In this document: positions 56,802 through 64,000 of the stretch, piece after piece
How positions within the stretch are numbered: the first letter of the stretch is position 1
Layout: each line of letters begins with the position of its first letter
NCBI RefSeq assembly: GCF_015244745.1
Contig: NZ_JABCQI010000001.1
Location: 558,001 to 622,000, forward strand
From: Gluconobacter cadivus
GTDB lineage: Bacteria > Pseudomonadota > Alphaproteobacteria > Acetobacterales > Acetobacteraceae
Reading direction: 5' to 3'
Length of the DNA: 64,000 nt
Made by a program: the position numbers and the translations under genes
The notes under the pieces: generated by a model
Database searches by the model: none
Told to the model about the DNA's origin: nothing
What the model saw: only the letters and a program-made list of their open reading frames with translations

Positions 56802-57569
56802 CTATCCGGTAAAACTTCGCACCAGACTTCCCGCGACCAGTGACCATCCGTCAACGACCACGAAAAAGATCAGCTTGAACGGAAGCGACACGGTACTCGG
56901 CGGCAGCATCATCATGCCAAGGCTCATCAACACGCTGGACACCACCAGATCGATGACCAGAAACGGTAGATAGAGCAGAAATCCCATCTCAAAACCGCGC
57001 CGCAACTCCCCGATCATGAAGGCCGGCACCAGCACACGCCAGGGCGTATCGCCAATCTTCGCAGGCGGTTTCTCATGCGCAATATTGAGGAACGTCGCCA
57101 CATCCGCAGGCCGCGCCGTCACCGCCATGAAATCGTGAAACGGCTGGGCCGCCGCCGTCAGCCCCTCCATTTCCCCAACACGCCCCGCCATCATCGGCTC
57201 GATCCCCGCATCCCACGACTTCTGAAGCGTCGGCTGCATCACGAACAGTGTCAGAAACAGCGACAGCCCGATCAGCACCGTATTAGGCGGCGTCCCCTGC
57301 GCGCCAAGCGCACTGCGCAACAGCGACAGAACAATCACGATCCGTGTAAACGCCGTAATCATCACCAGCAGGCTCGGCGCCAGAGAGAGAACCGTAATCA
57401 GCGCCGTAAGCTGCACCAGGCGACTGGTCGTCCCAGCTCCCCCCGTCGCTCCGTTCTGCCCCAGATCAATGCTCACGGACTGCGCATGCGCCAGCGACGG
57501 CACACACACACACGTCAGCAGCATCACAAACGGCAAAAAGGCTCCAAACCGCATCAGAGCCTGCCTCAC
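56802..57569 (-). CDS. fliP: Flagellar export membrane protein FliP
   Basis: A 255-residue protein with a cleavable-type signal (PFVMLLTCVCVPSLAHA) and the FliP core: RIVIVLSLLRSALGAQGTPPN, LTLFVMQPT, and the C-terminal FLPFLVIDLVVSSVLMSLGMM (in part). It forms the export gate with FliQ and FliR, which are encoded across the divergent region. It overlaps fliO by ATGA. Confidence 0.95.
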   Translation of the reverse strand: MRQALMRFGAFLPFVMLLTCVCVPSLAHAQSVSIDLGQNGATGGAGTTSRLVQLTALITVLSLAPSLLVMITAFTRIVIVLSLLRSALGAQGTPPNTVLIGLSLFLTLFVMQPTLQKSWDAGIEPMMAGRVGEMEGLTAAAQPFHDFMAVTARPADVATFLNIAHEKPPAKIGDTPWRVLVPAFMIGELRRGFEMGFLLYLPFLVIDLVVSSVLMSLGMMMLPPSTVSLPFKLIFFVVVDGWSLVAGSLVRSFTG

Positions 57570-57871
57570 GCCACGTCCTCCACAGCGGAGTCATCCAGCG
57601 CCGAAGCAAACGTCTCCCGCTCCGTCCAGTCCATCAGGATGTCCTGATTGCCCCCCGTCAGAACCAGAACTTCCCGCGTGCCATACCGCACAACCGAAAG
57701 GCGCCGCGTCCGGTCAAGTGCCATCTGCCCCACAAGCGACAACCCAGCTTGCCCGCCCCGCGCGCCATTTTTTTTCTGCTCCAGAAACCGCAACAGGGGC
57801 CGGCTACAGAAAATCAGCACAACAATAAAAATCAGCGCGGCAATCGCGTTCGCGCATTCATGCAGGGTCAT
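57566..57871 (-). CDS. fliO: Flagellar biosynthesis protein FliO
   Basis: A 101-residue protein with one N-terminal membrane helix (IAALIFIVVLIFCSRPLLRFL) and a cytoplasmic domain with RTRRLSVVRYGTREVLVLTGG, matching FliO, which assists FliP ring assembly. Its position directly before fliP supports this. A CtrA-type site lies 43-57 bases upstream. Confidence 0.85.
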   Translation of the reverse strand: MTLHECANAIAALIFIVVLIFCSRPLLRFLEQKKNGARGGQAGLSLVGQMALDRTRRLSVVRYGTREVLVLTGGNQDILMDWTERETFASALDDSAVEDVA

Positions 57872-57913
57872 AGGTCAGTCATCCTCATTCCCCGGCATGA
57901 TGCCCAAGATCAG

Positions 57914-57928
57914 TTAATGACCGCTTAA
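57914..57928. promoter_or_regulatory. CtrA-type binding site TTAA-N7-TTAA
   Basis: TTAATGACCGCTTAA is an exact match to the CtrA consensus TTAA-N7-TTAA. It lies in the divergent gap 57872-58096 between fliO and flgB, both flagellar. CtrA controls flagellar genes in many alphaproteobacteria. The rest of the gap has no gene. Confidence 0.65.
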
Positions 57929-58096
57929 TTGACGACGAATTTCACGCAGGAGGCGGACGGCACTCCTCAAAACAGGCGATGCATATCGGTCGCCCACTCC
58001 CGAATCTGCGGCTCAGGCAACCATTTATTAAAGATTTCACGCCATCATGCCCCTCGCCGGCATTTTCCCGGTTCCTGCATGACGGAGACTGTCGCG

Positions 58097-58489
58097 ATGC
58101 GTAACATCGACTCAACAAGCGCAGGCGGCACCGACCTCTTTTCTCTGGGCCGTGACCGCATGAACTGGCTTCAGGCCCGTCAGCAGGTTCTGGCTGGCAA
58201 CATCGCCAATTCCGATACGCCGGACTATCAGGCCAAAGACGTCTCCCCGTTCGAAGCCGCTCTGGGCGAATTCGACATCACACCAACCATCACGCAGCCC
58301 AATCATATCGGATACACCGCCTCTGGCGCGCACGTCATCGAAACGTCGTCGGAACAGTCTCTGGACGGAAACCAGATCTCACTGGACCAGCAGATGGAAC
58401 AGGTCGCGGATGTGAACGACCAGCAGCACCTCGCTGTAAACGTCTATTCCAAATATCTGAGCATGTTCCAGACAGCGCTCGGCAAATAA
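58097..58489 (+). CDS. flgB: Flagellar basal-body rod protein FlgB
   Basis: A 130-residue rod component with the family N-terminal motif LQARQQVLAGNIANSDTPDYQAKDV and a C-terminal KYLSMFQTALGK. It is exported through the flagellar gate. The start is the ATG at 58097, with GGAG about 10 bases upstream; an ATG six codons upstream lacks such a site. It begins flgB-flgC-fliE-fliQ-fliR-flhB. Confidence 0.92.
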   Translation: MRNIDSTSAGGTDLFSLGRDRMNWLQARQQVLAGNIANSDTPDYQAKDVSPFEAALGEFDITPTITQPNHIGYTASGAHVIETSSEQSLDGNQISLDQQMEQVADVNDQQHLAVNVYSKYLSMFQTALGK

Positions 58490-58502
58490 AGGACGCTGAC
58501 GG

Positions 58503-58910
58503 ATGAACCTGTCCACCACCATCGGTATTTCCGCAAGCGGCATGGACGCACAGTCCCAGCGCCTGCGTATTGTTGCGGAAAACCTCGCCAATCAGGATAC
58601 GACCGGCTCCCAGCCGGGCGCTGATCCCTATCGCCGCAAAACCATCACCTTTGCCGAACAGGTGGACAACGAAAGCGGTGCCTCGACCGTCGGCGTCCAG
58701 AACATCGGTCAGGACATGTCGGATTTCGACACCCGTTACGACCCGTCCCATCCCGCCGCCGATGAGCGCGGCTACGTCAAGGTTTCCAACGTGGATTCCA
58801 TGACCGAGATGATGGACATGCGCGAAGCCGAGCGCTCTTACGAAGCCAACCTGAACGCCATGCAGAGCAGCCGGACCATGCTGTCCCGCACACTCGACCT
58901 GCTGAAGTAA
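58503..58910 (+). CDS. flgC: Flagellar basal-body rod protein FlgC
   Basis: A 135-residue rod protein with ISASGMDAQSQRLRIVAENLANQDTT near the N-terminus and the C-terminal EMMDMREAERSYEANLNAMQS that is typical of FlgC. It lies 13 bases after flgB and six before fliE. Confidence 0.94.
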   Translation: MNLSTTIGISASGMDAQSQRLRIVAENLANQDTTGSQPGADPYRRKTITFAEQVDNESGASTVGVQNIGQDMSDFDTRYDPSHPAADERGYVKVSNVDSMTEMMDMREAERSYEANLNAMQSSRTMLSRTLDLLK

Positions 58911-58915
58911 CACAA

Positions 58916-59263
58916 ATGCTCACCTCCCTTTCCCACGCCCATAACGCCTACGCCGTCCAGAGCCTCCAGAGCCGCCTTGAAGGCGTGACAGACGATATTG
59001 CGGACGGCCTTCGCACTCCATCCACAGCAGGCAGCAGCAGTTCGGGCACAGATTTTGGATCCGTCCTCTCGCAGTCCGTCAACAGCGTAATCGACAGCGG
59101 CCATGATGCCGAAGCCAAGGCAGCGCAAGGCCTCACAGGCGGTGGCGACATGACCCAGATCGTCACCGCCATTTCAAACGCACAGCTTGCCCTGCAGACC
59201 ACGACCGTGATCCGCGACCGCATGGTGCAGGCGTATCAGGACGTGATGAAAATGACGATCTGA
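58916..59263 (+). CDS. fliE: Flagellar hook-basal body protein FliE
   Basis: A 115-residue protein whose C-terminal helix (VTAISNAQLALQTTTVIRDRMVQAYQDVMKM, abbreviated motif LALQTTTVIRD) is the FliE signature linking the MS ring to the rod. The N-terminal half is Ser/Gly-rich and variable. It starts with ATG at 58916, six bases after flgC. Confidence 0.9.
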   Translation: MLTSLSHAHNAYAVQSLQSRLEGVTDDIADGLRTPSTAGSSSSGTDFGSVLSQSVNSVIDSGHDAEAKAAQGLTGGGDMTQIVTAISNAQLALQTTTVIRDRMVQAYQDVMKMTI

Positions 59264-59265
59264 CC

Positions 59266-59538
59266 ATGCAGGCCATCGATCTGGGCGCCATTCTGGAGCA
59301 GACGTTCATCGTTGCCCTCAAACTGAGCGCCCCCGCCCTCCTGACCGCGCTTGGCGTCGGCCTTCTGGTCTCCCTGGTCCAGGCCGTAACGCAGCTCAAT
59401 GAAGCCACGCTGTCCTTTGTTCCAAAGGTTCTCGCCATCGGGGCCGTCATGGTGATGGCAGGGTCCTTCATGACCGCGACGCTCATCGGTTTTGCCCGAC
59501 AGCTTTTCGATCAGCTCATTCTCGTCGGCACGACCTGA
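59266..59538 (+). CDS. fliQ: Flagellar export membrane protein FliQ
   Basis: A 90-residue protein with two helices and the FliQ motif GLLVSLVQAVTQLNEATLSFVPK. It is part of the FliPQR export gate. It starts three bases after the fliE stop. Confidence 0.95.
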   Translation: MQAIDLGAILEQTFIVALKLSAPALLTALGVGLLVSLVQAVTQLNEATLSFVPKVLAIGAVMVMAGSFMTATLIGFARQLFDQLILVGTT

Positions 59539-59597
59539 GGCTGCCGCCTTTCAGACCCGGATTTGACTGACATGCGCGCACTCAAAGAAACCGTCCT

Positions 59598-60452
59598 GTG
59601 AACACGGGTCTTGCCAATACAGCAGCCCCTATAGCGCTTCAGGGTCTTGATCTCAGCGGTCCGGTTCTGAGCGTCTGGGCGCTCGCTTTCGTTCTGGTTC
59701 TTTCCCGCACCGGCGGAGTTGTCATGCTCATGCCCGGCATTGGCGAACAGTCCATGCCCATGATGATCCGTGCTGGATGCGCCATCACGCTGACGGTCCT
59801 GCTCCTTCCGCTCGTCGCCCCTTTGCTCATGCAGACACATCTGGACGCACTCGCGCCTGTCGCCCTGTGCGGCATGATCGCCGTCGAACTTTTCGCGGGG
59901 GTTCTGATCGGCTGGATGGCCCGACTGATCTGCATGGCCCTGCCAATTGCGGGTCAGATCATTGCAGTCTGTATGGGCATTTCCAGCGTCCTTCAGCCCG
60001 ATCCGGATCTCGGGTCCGGCAGTTCCGCTCCTGCCCGTTTCCTCAACCTACTGGCGCCGCTCGTGCTGCTCGTGACGGGTGCTTATATCCTACCCATCCG
60101 CGCCATCCTCGGCAGCTATACCCTCATCCCTCCCGGTGGCACGCTGCTCCTGACCAACACACATGCGCACTGGAATCTGCTGGGGGACTCAGCACAGGGT
60201 GTCATCCAGCTCACGGAACACAGCTTCGCTCTGGGGCTGGAACTCAGCGCCCCTTTCCTGATCCTGTCCCTTGTCTGGCAAGGCATGCTGGGCATCATGA
60301 CGCGCCTTCTGCCGACGCTACAGATCTACAACGCCGCCAGTCCCCTGCAACTTCTGGGCGGCATCGCCCTTCTCGGCCTCACCCTCAGCACCATGATCGC
60401 CATCTGGCAGGGACAGGCCTTCGACGTCCTCCGGGCCCTTCCGGGCCTCTGA
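59598..60452 (+). CDS. fliR: Flagellar export membrane protein FliR
   Basis: A 284-residue protein with about six membrane helices and FliR residues such as RTGGVVMLMPGIGEQSMP and FLNLLAPLVLLVTGA. It completes the FliPQR gate. The start is a GTG at 59598; the 59-base gap after fliQ contains no other gene. Confidence 0.92.
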   Translation: MNTGLANTAAPIALQGLDLSGPVLSVWALAFVLVLSRTGGVVMLMPGIGEQSMPMMIRAGCAITLTVLLLPLVAPLLMQTHLDALAPVALCGMIAVELFAGVLIGWMARLICMALPIAGQIIAVCMGISSVLQPDPDLGSGSSAPARFLNLLAPLVLLVTGAYILPIRAILGSYTLIPPGGTLLLTNTHAHWNLLGDSAQGVIQLTEHSFALGLELSAPFLILSLVWQGMLGIMTRLLPTLQIYNAASPLQLLGGIALLGLTLSTMIAIWQGQAFDVLRALPGL

Positions 60453-60455
60453 ACG

Positions 60456-61532
60456 ATGTCTGACTCCGACGACAAAACAGAAGCCCCGTCAGCCCACCGC
60501 CTCCAGAAAGCGCGCGAGGACGGCCAGATCGTCATGTCCCGCGAGGCCATGAGTTTCGTGGCTCTTCTGGGAGGATTTGCGGGAATCTTCATGATCCTGC
60601 CCTACCTCGTGACGGATTTTGTCCACACCATGAAAGCCCTCATGGCCAATGCAGGCACCGTCCCGATGGCACAGGGCGGTTTGCTGAACAGTACGAATCA
60701 CGCCATTGAAGCGGGCCTGTCCTTGGCCGTCCCCCTAGCTGCCACCGTGGCCGCCTTCTGTCTCGGTGCCGGATTTCTGCAAACGGGCTTTCTCATCCAC
60801 CCCGGCTCATTGCTCCCCAAACTCGAACGGGTCTCTCCCCTCGCCGGCTTCAAGCGCATCGCAGGTGGCGGAACCCTGCCGGACACGTTCAAGGCCCTCG
60901 CAAAATTCGCAATCTTCGCCGTAGTTCTTTGGCATATCAGTAAAAACGCCATTCCAACCGCGTCACGCATGGTCGGATTGGAACCCGGCCCCCTCCTGAA
61001 AATGATGACGGATCTCGGATTCAGTGCCGCGGCCTCGATGATCGGCGCACAACTGGTAATCGCGGGCTTCGATCTTTTCTGGATGCGCTTTCGCCATATG
61101 TCCAAGCTGAAAATGAGCCGCGAAGACCTCAAGGACGAATATCGAAATGCGGAAGGCGATCCGCATGTGAAAGGCCGACAGAAGGCCTTGCGAGCCAAAG
61201 CCGCCAGACAACGCATGATGGCCGCCGTCAAGACAGCCACTGTAGTCGTCACCAACCCGACGCACTACGCAGTCGCTCTTGTCTATGAAAAAGGCAAAGG
61301 TGGCGCTCCGAAAATCGTAGCCAAAGGCATGGATGACGTCGCCGCCAGAATCAGGGAAATCGCACAGGACAACCGCGTCCCGATCGTCGCCAATCCGCCT
61401 CTGGCCCGTGCCCTCTTCACCCTCCCGCTGGAAAGCGAGATCCCGGCCGAGCACTTCAAGGTTGTCGCGGCCATCATCGCTTATGTGTGGAAACTCAAAC
61501 GCCCCGCAGGCCTTTCCGCCCCCTTGAGGTAA
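60456..61532 (+). CDS. flhB: Flagellar export switch protein FlhB
   Basis: A 358-residue protein: four membrane helices, then a cytoplasmic domain with the self-cleavage site in VVVTNPTHYAVAL (Asn-Pro-Thr-His). It governs the switch from rod/hook to filament export. The N-terminus has the family DDKTEAPSAHRLQKAREDGQ. It follows fliR by three bases. Confidence 0.96.
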   Translation: MSDSDDKTEAPSAHRLQKAREDGQIVMSREAMSFVALLGGFAGIFMILPYLVTDFVHTMKALMANAGTVPMAQGGLLNSTNHAIEAGLSLAVPLAATVAAFCLGAGFLQTGFLIHPGSLLPKLERVSPLAGFKRIAGGGTLPDTFKALAKFAIFAVVLWHISKNAIPTASRMVGLEPGPLLKMMTDLGFSAAASMIGAQLVIAGFDLFWMRFRHMSKLKMSREDLKDEYRNAEGDPHVKGRQKALRAKAARQRMMAAVKTATVVVTNPTHYAVALVYEKGKGGAPKIVAKGMDDVAARIREIAQDNRVPIVANPPLARALFTLPLESEIPAEHFKVVAAIIAYVWKLKRPAGLSAPLR

Positions 61533-61582
61533 GCCTGCCCCTCGCACAGGAAAAAAATCTTCCACCAAAGCCTGTCTTCCCC

Positions 61583-61610
61583 TTGGCGTCACAGGGTGCA
61601 GACATGATAT
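61583..61610 (+). promoter_or_regulatory. Candidate recA promoter
   Basis: TTGGCG, 16 bases and TGATAT resemble -35 and -10 elements. They lie about 130 bases upstream of recA, between flhB and the leader ORF. A GAAC direct repeat follows just after the -10. Confidence 0.35.
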
Positions 61611-61621
61611 GCCTCCCAGAA

Positions 61622-61635
61622 GAACATTTGCGAAC
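61622..61635 (+). promoter_or_regulatory. Candidate LexA-type SOS operator
   Basis: GAAC-N6-GAAC is a near match to the alphaproteobacterial LexA box GAAC-N7-GAAC, with the spacer one base short. Its place just after a promoter-like sequence and upstream of recA fits repression, but the spacing makes this tentative. Confidence 0.4.
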
Positions 61636-61652
61636 ACAGGCAGGCGACAGCC

Positions 61653-61736
61653 ATGACTGACATGGCACTTTGCGAGAATGACTGCCCGGTCTATCGTGGT
61701 TTCCAAACGCCAGCCCGAACCTATTGCGAGGATTGA
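61653..61736 (+). CDS. 27-residue cysteine-containing leader ORF before recA
   Basis: Starts ATG ACT GAC ATG GCA and ends TGA directly against the recA ATG, with no gap. It encodes MTDMALCENDCPVYRGFQT and then PARTYCED, with three cysteines. A weak ribosome-binding site (GGCAGGCGA) precedes it. It may be a translated leader coupled to recA, or chance; no family recognised. Confidence 0.4.
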   Translation: MTDMALCENDCPVYRGFQTPARTYCED

Positions 61737-62774
61737 ATGGACAAGACCAAGGCGCTTGAAGGCGCACTCAGCCAGATTGAGCGTGCTTTCGGCAAGGGCT
61801 CGATCATGCGCATGGGCCAACGGCCAAAAGTGGAAACGAATGTGATTTCCACCGGCTCCATCGGGCTGGATATTGCGCTTGGGATCGGCGGCATGCCCCG
61901 CGGCCGCATTGTCGAAATCTATGGCCCGGAAAGCTCGGGCAAGACCACACTTGCCCTGCATGTTCTGGCCGAAGCCCAGAAGAAGGGCGGCACCGTCGCC
62001 TTCATCGATGCCGAACATGCCCTTGACCCCGGCTACGCCCGCAAACTCGGCGTCAATATCGACGATCTTCTCCTGAGCCAGCCGGATGCCGGCGAACAGG
62101 CTCTGGAAATCGCCGATACGCTCGTCCGTTCCGGCGCCGTGGACGTTCTCGTCGTGGACTCCGTTGCGGCTCTCGTCCCGCGCGCCGAGCTTGAAGGCGA
62201 CATGGGCGACAGCCATGTGGGTCTGCATGCCCGCCTCATGAGCCAGGCTCTGCGCAAGCTGACGGGAACGGTCTCGCGCTCCAACACGCTCGTGATCTTC
62301 CTGAACCAGATCCGTATGAAAATCGGCGTGATGTTCGGCAATCCGGAGACGACCACGGGCGGCAACGCCCTGAAGTTCTACTCCTCCATCCGCCTCGATA
62401 TCCGCCGCATCGGCTCCATCAAGGACAAGGACGAGGTTGTCGGCAACCAGACCCGCGTCAAGGTCGTCAAGAACAAGATGGCCCCCCCGTTCCGTCAGGT
62501 CGAGTTCGACATCATGTATGGCGAAGGCATCAGCAAGATGGGCGAACTGCTCGATCTGGGTGTAAAGGGCAACATCGTCGAGAAATCGGGCGCATGGTTC
62601 TCTTTCGACAGCCAGCGGATCGGTCAGGGACGTGAGAATGCCAAGCAGTTCCTGCGCGACCATCCGGAAATGGCCTCCGAAATCGAACGGCGCATCCGTG
62701 CCGAAGCCGGTGTTCTCGCCGACGCTCTGATGACGGACCCCGAACCCGACGCAGACGGCGCTTCGGAAGACTGA
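61737..62774 (+). CDS. recA: Recombinase RecA
   Basis: A 345-residue RecA: Walker [13 protein letters not shown], Walker B-like [17 protein letters not shown], and the DNA-binding loop region [14 protein letters not shown]. It drives homologous recombination and activates LexA cleavage. The start ATG abuts the leader ORF stop. A strong terminator follows. Confidence 0.98.
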   Translation: MDKTKALEGALSQIERAFGKGSIMRMGQRPKVETNVISTGSIGLDIALGIGGMPRGRIVEIYGPESSGKTTLALHVLAEAQKKGGTVAFIDAEHALDPGYARKLGVNIDDLLLSQPDAGEQALEIADTLVRSGAVDVLVVDSVAALVPRAELEGDMGDSHVGLHARLMSQALRKLTGTVSRSNTLVIFLNQIRMKIGVMFGNPETTTGGNALKFYSSIRLDIRRIGSIKDKDEVVGNQTRVKVVKNKMAPPFRQVEFDIMYGEGISKMGELLDLGVKGNIVEKSGAWFSFDSQRIGQGRENAKQFLRDHPEMASEIERRIRAEAGVLADALMTDPEPDADGASED

Positions 62775-62780
62775 AACGAA

Positions 62781-62809
62781 AAAGGGCTCCCGTAACGGAG
62801 CCCTTTTTT
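62781..62809. terminator. Intrinsic terminator after recA
   Basis: AAAGGGCTCC, CGTAAC, GGAGCCC and then TTTTTT. It lies between recA and the converging ferritin-like gene; the A-rich left flank makes it potentially bidirectional. Confidence 0.92.
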
Positions 62810-62839
62810 ATTGCCTGCGTCTCTTGCGAAAAGGACCGC

Positions 62840-63814
62840 TCAGGCCGCAACCCGGTTGCGGACCCGATCCCAGAGCTTCGCACCCTTGATGATCGCGCGT
62901 GCAATCGCCGGGGTCGTCGTCGGACGCATCAGCCGCGGATCATAGCCTGCAAAACGACGGTCATTCTCATCCAGACAGAGCTGCATGAGGTCCGGAATCT
63001 TGACGTCCATGGCCGTCATGTCCTTGGCACCCGTGACGGTAAAATTGTTGTCCTGAGTGTGTTCTTCGCCATTGTCGTCAATCGAGCGGGCCAGCCCCAT
63101 GCGCTCATAGGCGAGGAACAGCCACACCCCGATCACACGCAGCTCAAACCAAGGCCGCTTCCACACCGGCATGGTCGCCCGATGCCAGGCCAGCCAGTTC
63201 GCAAACAGCAGGATATGGCGGCATTCTTCCTGCATCACCGGCTCGAACGTCTCGATCAGTTCCTGCGGGAACAGCCCGGCCCGCTCGGCGAGGGCAAACA
63301 GTCCGAACGCAAAGAAGCTGTCCACACATTCCGAAAAACCCGTGACCAGATAGGCCCATTCCGTGTCTTTCGGCGTGATGTACGGAGGCTCTGGTGCCAT
63401 CGGAATCTTGTAGGCCTCGACCAGCTTGGACAGAACTTCCTTGTGCCGGTTCTCTTCCCACGCATTCCGCGAAAGCGCGTCTTTCATGTCCGGATCGGTG
63501 ATCATGTCCGCATAAGCGGCCATCCGCAGACGTGCCTTGCCCTCGGTCTGAACCGCAATATCCCAGATCGGCAGGGACGTGATGCGATGCAGCGTCTCCG
63601 GATCAAGTTCAGGCCAGTCGATCACGGAAGGCTTGTACGGATTGAACGTGTCGCGGAACATCGCAGCGACAGCCCGCTTGTGTTCTTCCGTACCGGGCTT
63701 GAGCGGGCCCTGAATCGGGCTGCTCCAGTGGCGCGCTTCGTAATCAACGCGCTCTAGCGTCTTCTCCGACGGTGCGTCGGGAAGATGGGAATAGATTTCG
63801 GCCAGACTTTTCAT
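62840..63814 (-). CDS. Ferritin-like diiron protein of unknown function
   Basis: A 324-residue helical protein with ferritin-like carboxylate/His pairs: EENRHKEVLSKLVE (ExxH) and QEECRHILLFANW (ExxxH region), plus an internal AYADMITDPDMKDAL. The paired motifs suggest a diiron site as in oxygenases or ferritin-like hydroxylases. A weakly hydrophobic stretch (VIGVWLFLAYERMGL) may be a membrane or buried helix. Neighbouring recA and clpP give no functional hint. The exact reaction is unknown. Confidence 0.78.
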   Translation of the reverse strand: MKSLAEIYSHLPDAPSEKTLERVDYEARHWSSPIQGPLKPGTEEHKRAVAAMFRDTFNPYKPSVIDWPELDPETLHRITSLPIWDIAVQTEGKARLRMAAYADMITDPDMKDALSRNAWEENRHKEVLSKLVEAYKIPMAPEPPYITPKDTEWAYLVTGFSECVDSFFAFGLFALAERAGLFPQELIETFEPVMQEECRHILLFANWLAWHRATMPVWKRPWFELRVIGVWLFLAYERMGLARSIDDNGEEHTQDNNFTVTGAKDMTAMDVKIPDLMQLCLDENDRRFAGYDPRLMRPTTTPAIARAIIKGAKLWDRVRNRVAA

Positions 63815-63868
63815 GATGGTCTTCGCGGCGTGCCCGAAGACACGCCGTGCCCCTTGGAGCTTGTAGTT

Positions 63869-64000
63869 TTACTTCAGATCGGTCGCAGAATTGATGATAC
63901 GGTTCACAAGCCCGTATTCGATCGCTTCCTGCGCCGACATCCAGTAGTTGCGGTCCGTATCTTTGGCGATCTTTTCGTAGGTCTGCCCGGTTTCTCTGGC
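63869..64000 (-). CDS. clpP: ATP-dependent Clp protease proteolytic subunit (3' part only)
   Basis: The last 43 codons of ClpP, cut by the window edge at the 5' side. The segment reads [20 protein letters not shown] then [12 protein letters not shown] and ends NSATDLK, the conserved C-terminal part around the catalytic Asp (KDTDRNYWM). The rest of the gene lies beyond the window. The 55-base gap to the ferritin-like gene has no feature. Confidence 0.93.
   Translation of the reverse strand, partial: ARETGQTYEKIAKDTDRNYWMSAQEAIEYGLVNRIINSATDLK

Noticed and set aside
61658-61675. TGGCAC-like sequence considered as a sigma-54 promoter for recA
   Set aside because: The TGGCAC and TTTGC parts are directly adjacent, so the spacing does not fit the sigma-54 consensus.
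60963-62663. Long minus-strand frame across flhB and recA
   Set aside because: It spans two well-identified genes on the opposite strand and is explained by codon bias.

Overview
The window most likely comes from the chromosome of an acetic acid bacterium (Acetobacteraceae, Alphaproteobacteria), and Gluconobacter is my best guess. This rests on the high G+C content, the gene orders (rimP-nusA-ylxR-infB-rbfA then truB-rpsO-pnp; an alphaproteobacterial chemotaxis operon; a CtrA-type site in the flagellar region) and recall of protein style. No database search was possible. Coding density is high, many neighbours overlap by ATGA or TGATG, and no gene-free stretch exceeds about 300 bases. I saw no CRISPR array, insertion sequence, prophage or rRNA.

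Layout. 0.1-5 kb: a two-domain VOC protein, a glycine-rich lipoprotein, a FUSC exporter, and a nitronate monooxygenase-like flavoprotein with an unexpected C-terminal cysteine cluster. 5-14.8 kb: the conserved translation/RNA block (pnp, rpsO, truB, rbfA, infB, ylxR, nusA, rimP), with terminators between sub-operons and an attenuator-like hairpin directly before rimP. 15-17.8 kb: a three-gene operon of unknown function built on a membrane-anchored ClpB-type AAA+ ATPase, the best candidate here for an undescribed system. 17.9-25.1 kb: an amino-acid ABC transporter with a binding-protein/permease fusion, ccmAB, and a large Tricorn-like protease preceded by two inverted repeats. 25.2-32.7 kb: cytochrome b561, a YqaA/DedA-like membrane protein, a lytic transglycosylase, an unusual uracil-DNA glycosylase homologue, a TPR protein, ispE and a small unknown.

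32.7-39.9 kb: a complete chemotaxis operon reading mcp, STAS/CheS-like, cheY, cheA, cheW, cheR, cheB, cheY, CheT-like. Parts of it are conspicuously AT-rich. 40-49 kb: an aspartyl-protease lipoprotein, tRNA-Asp, a polysaccharide-export ABC pair, queE-queC-queD for queuosine precursors, class I aldolase, an acetyltransferase, and an Rrf2 regulator with a cupin and an NAD-binding protein. 49-56.8 kb: folate genes folP, folB-folK fusion and folE, a GGDEF/EAL membrane protein, a DsbA-like protein and a lipoprotein gamma-glutamyltransferase homologue. FolE makes dihydroneopterin triphosphate, which serves both the folate genes and QueD.

56.8-64 kb: divergent flagellar export and rod genes (fliO-fliP one way; flgB-flgC-fliE-fliQ-fliR-flhB the other) around a CtrA-type site, then recA with a candidate SOS motif and a 27-codon leader ORF, a ferritin-like diiron protein, and the 3' end of clpP running off the window. 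Together with the chemotaxis operon this points to a motile cell.
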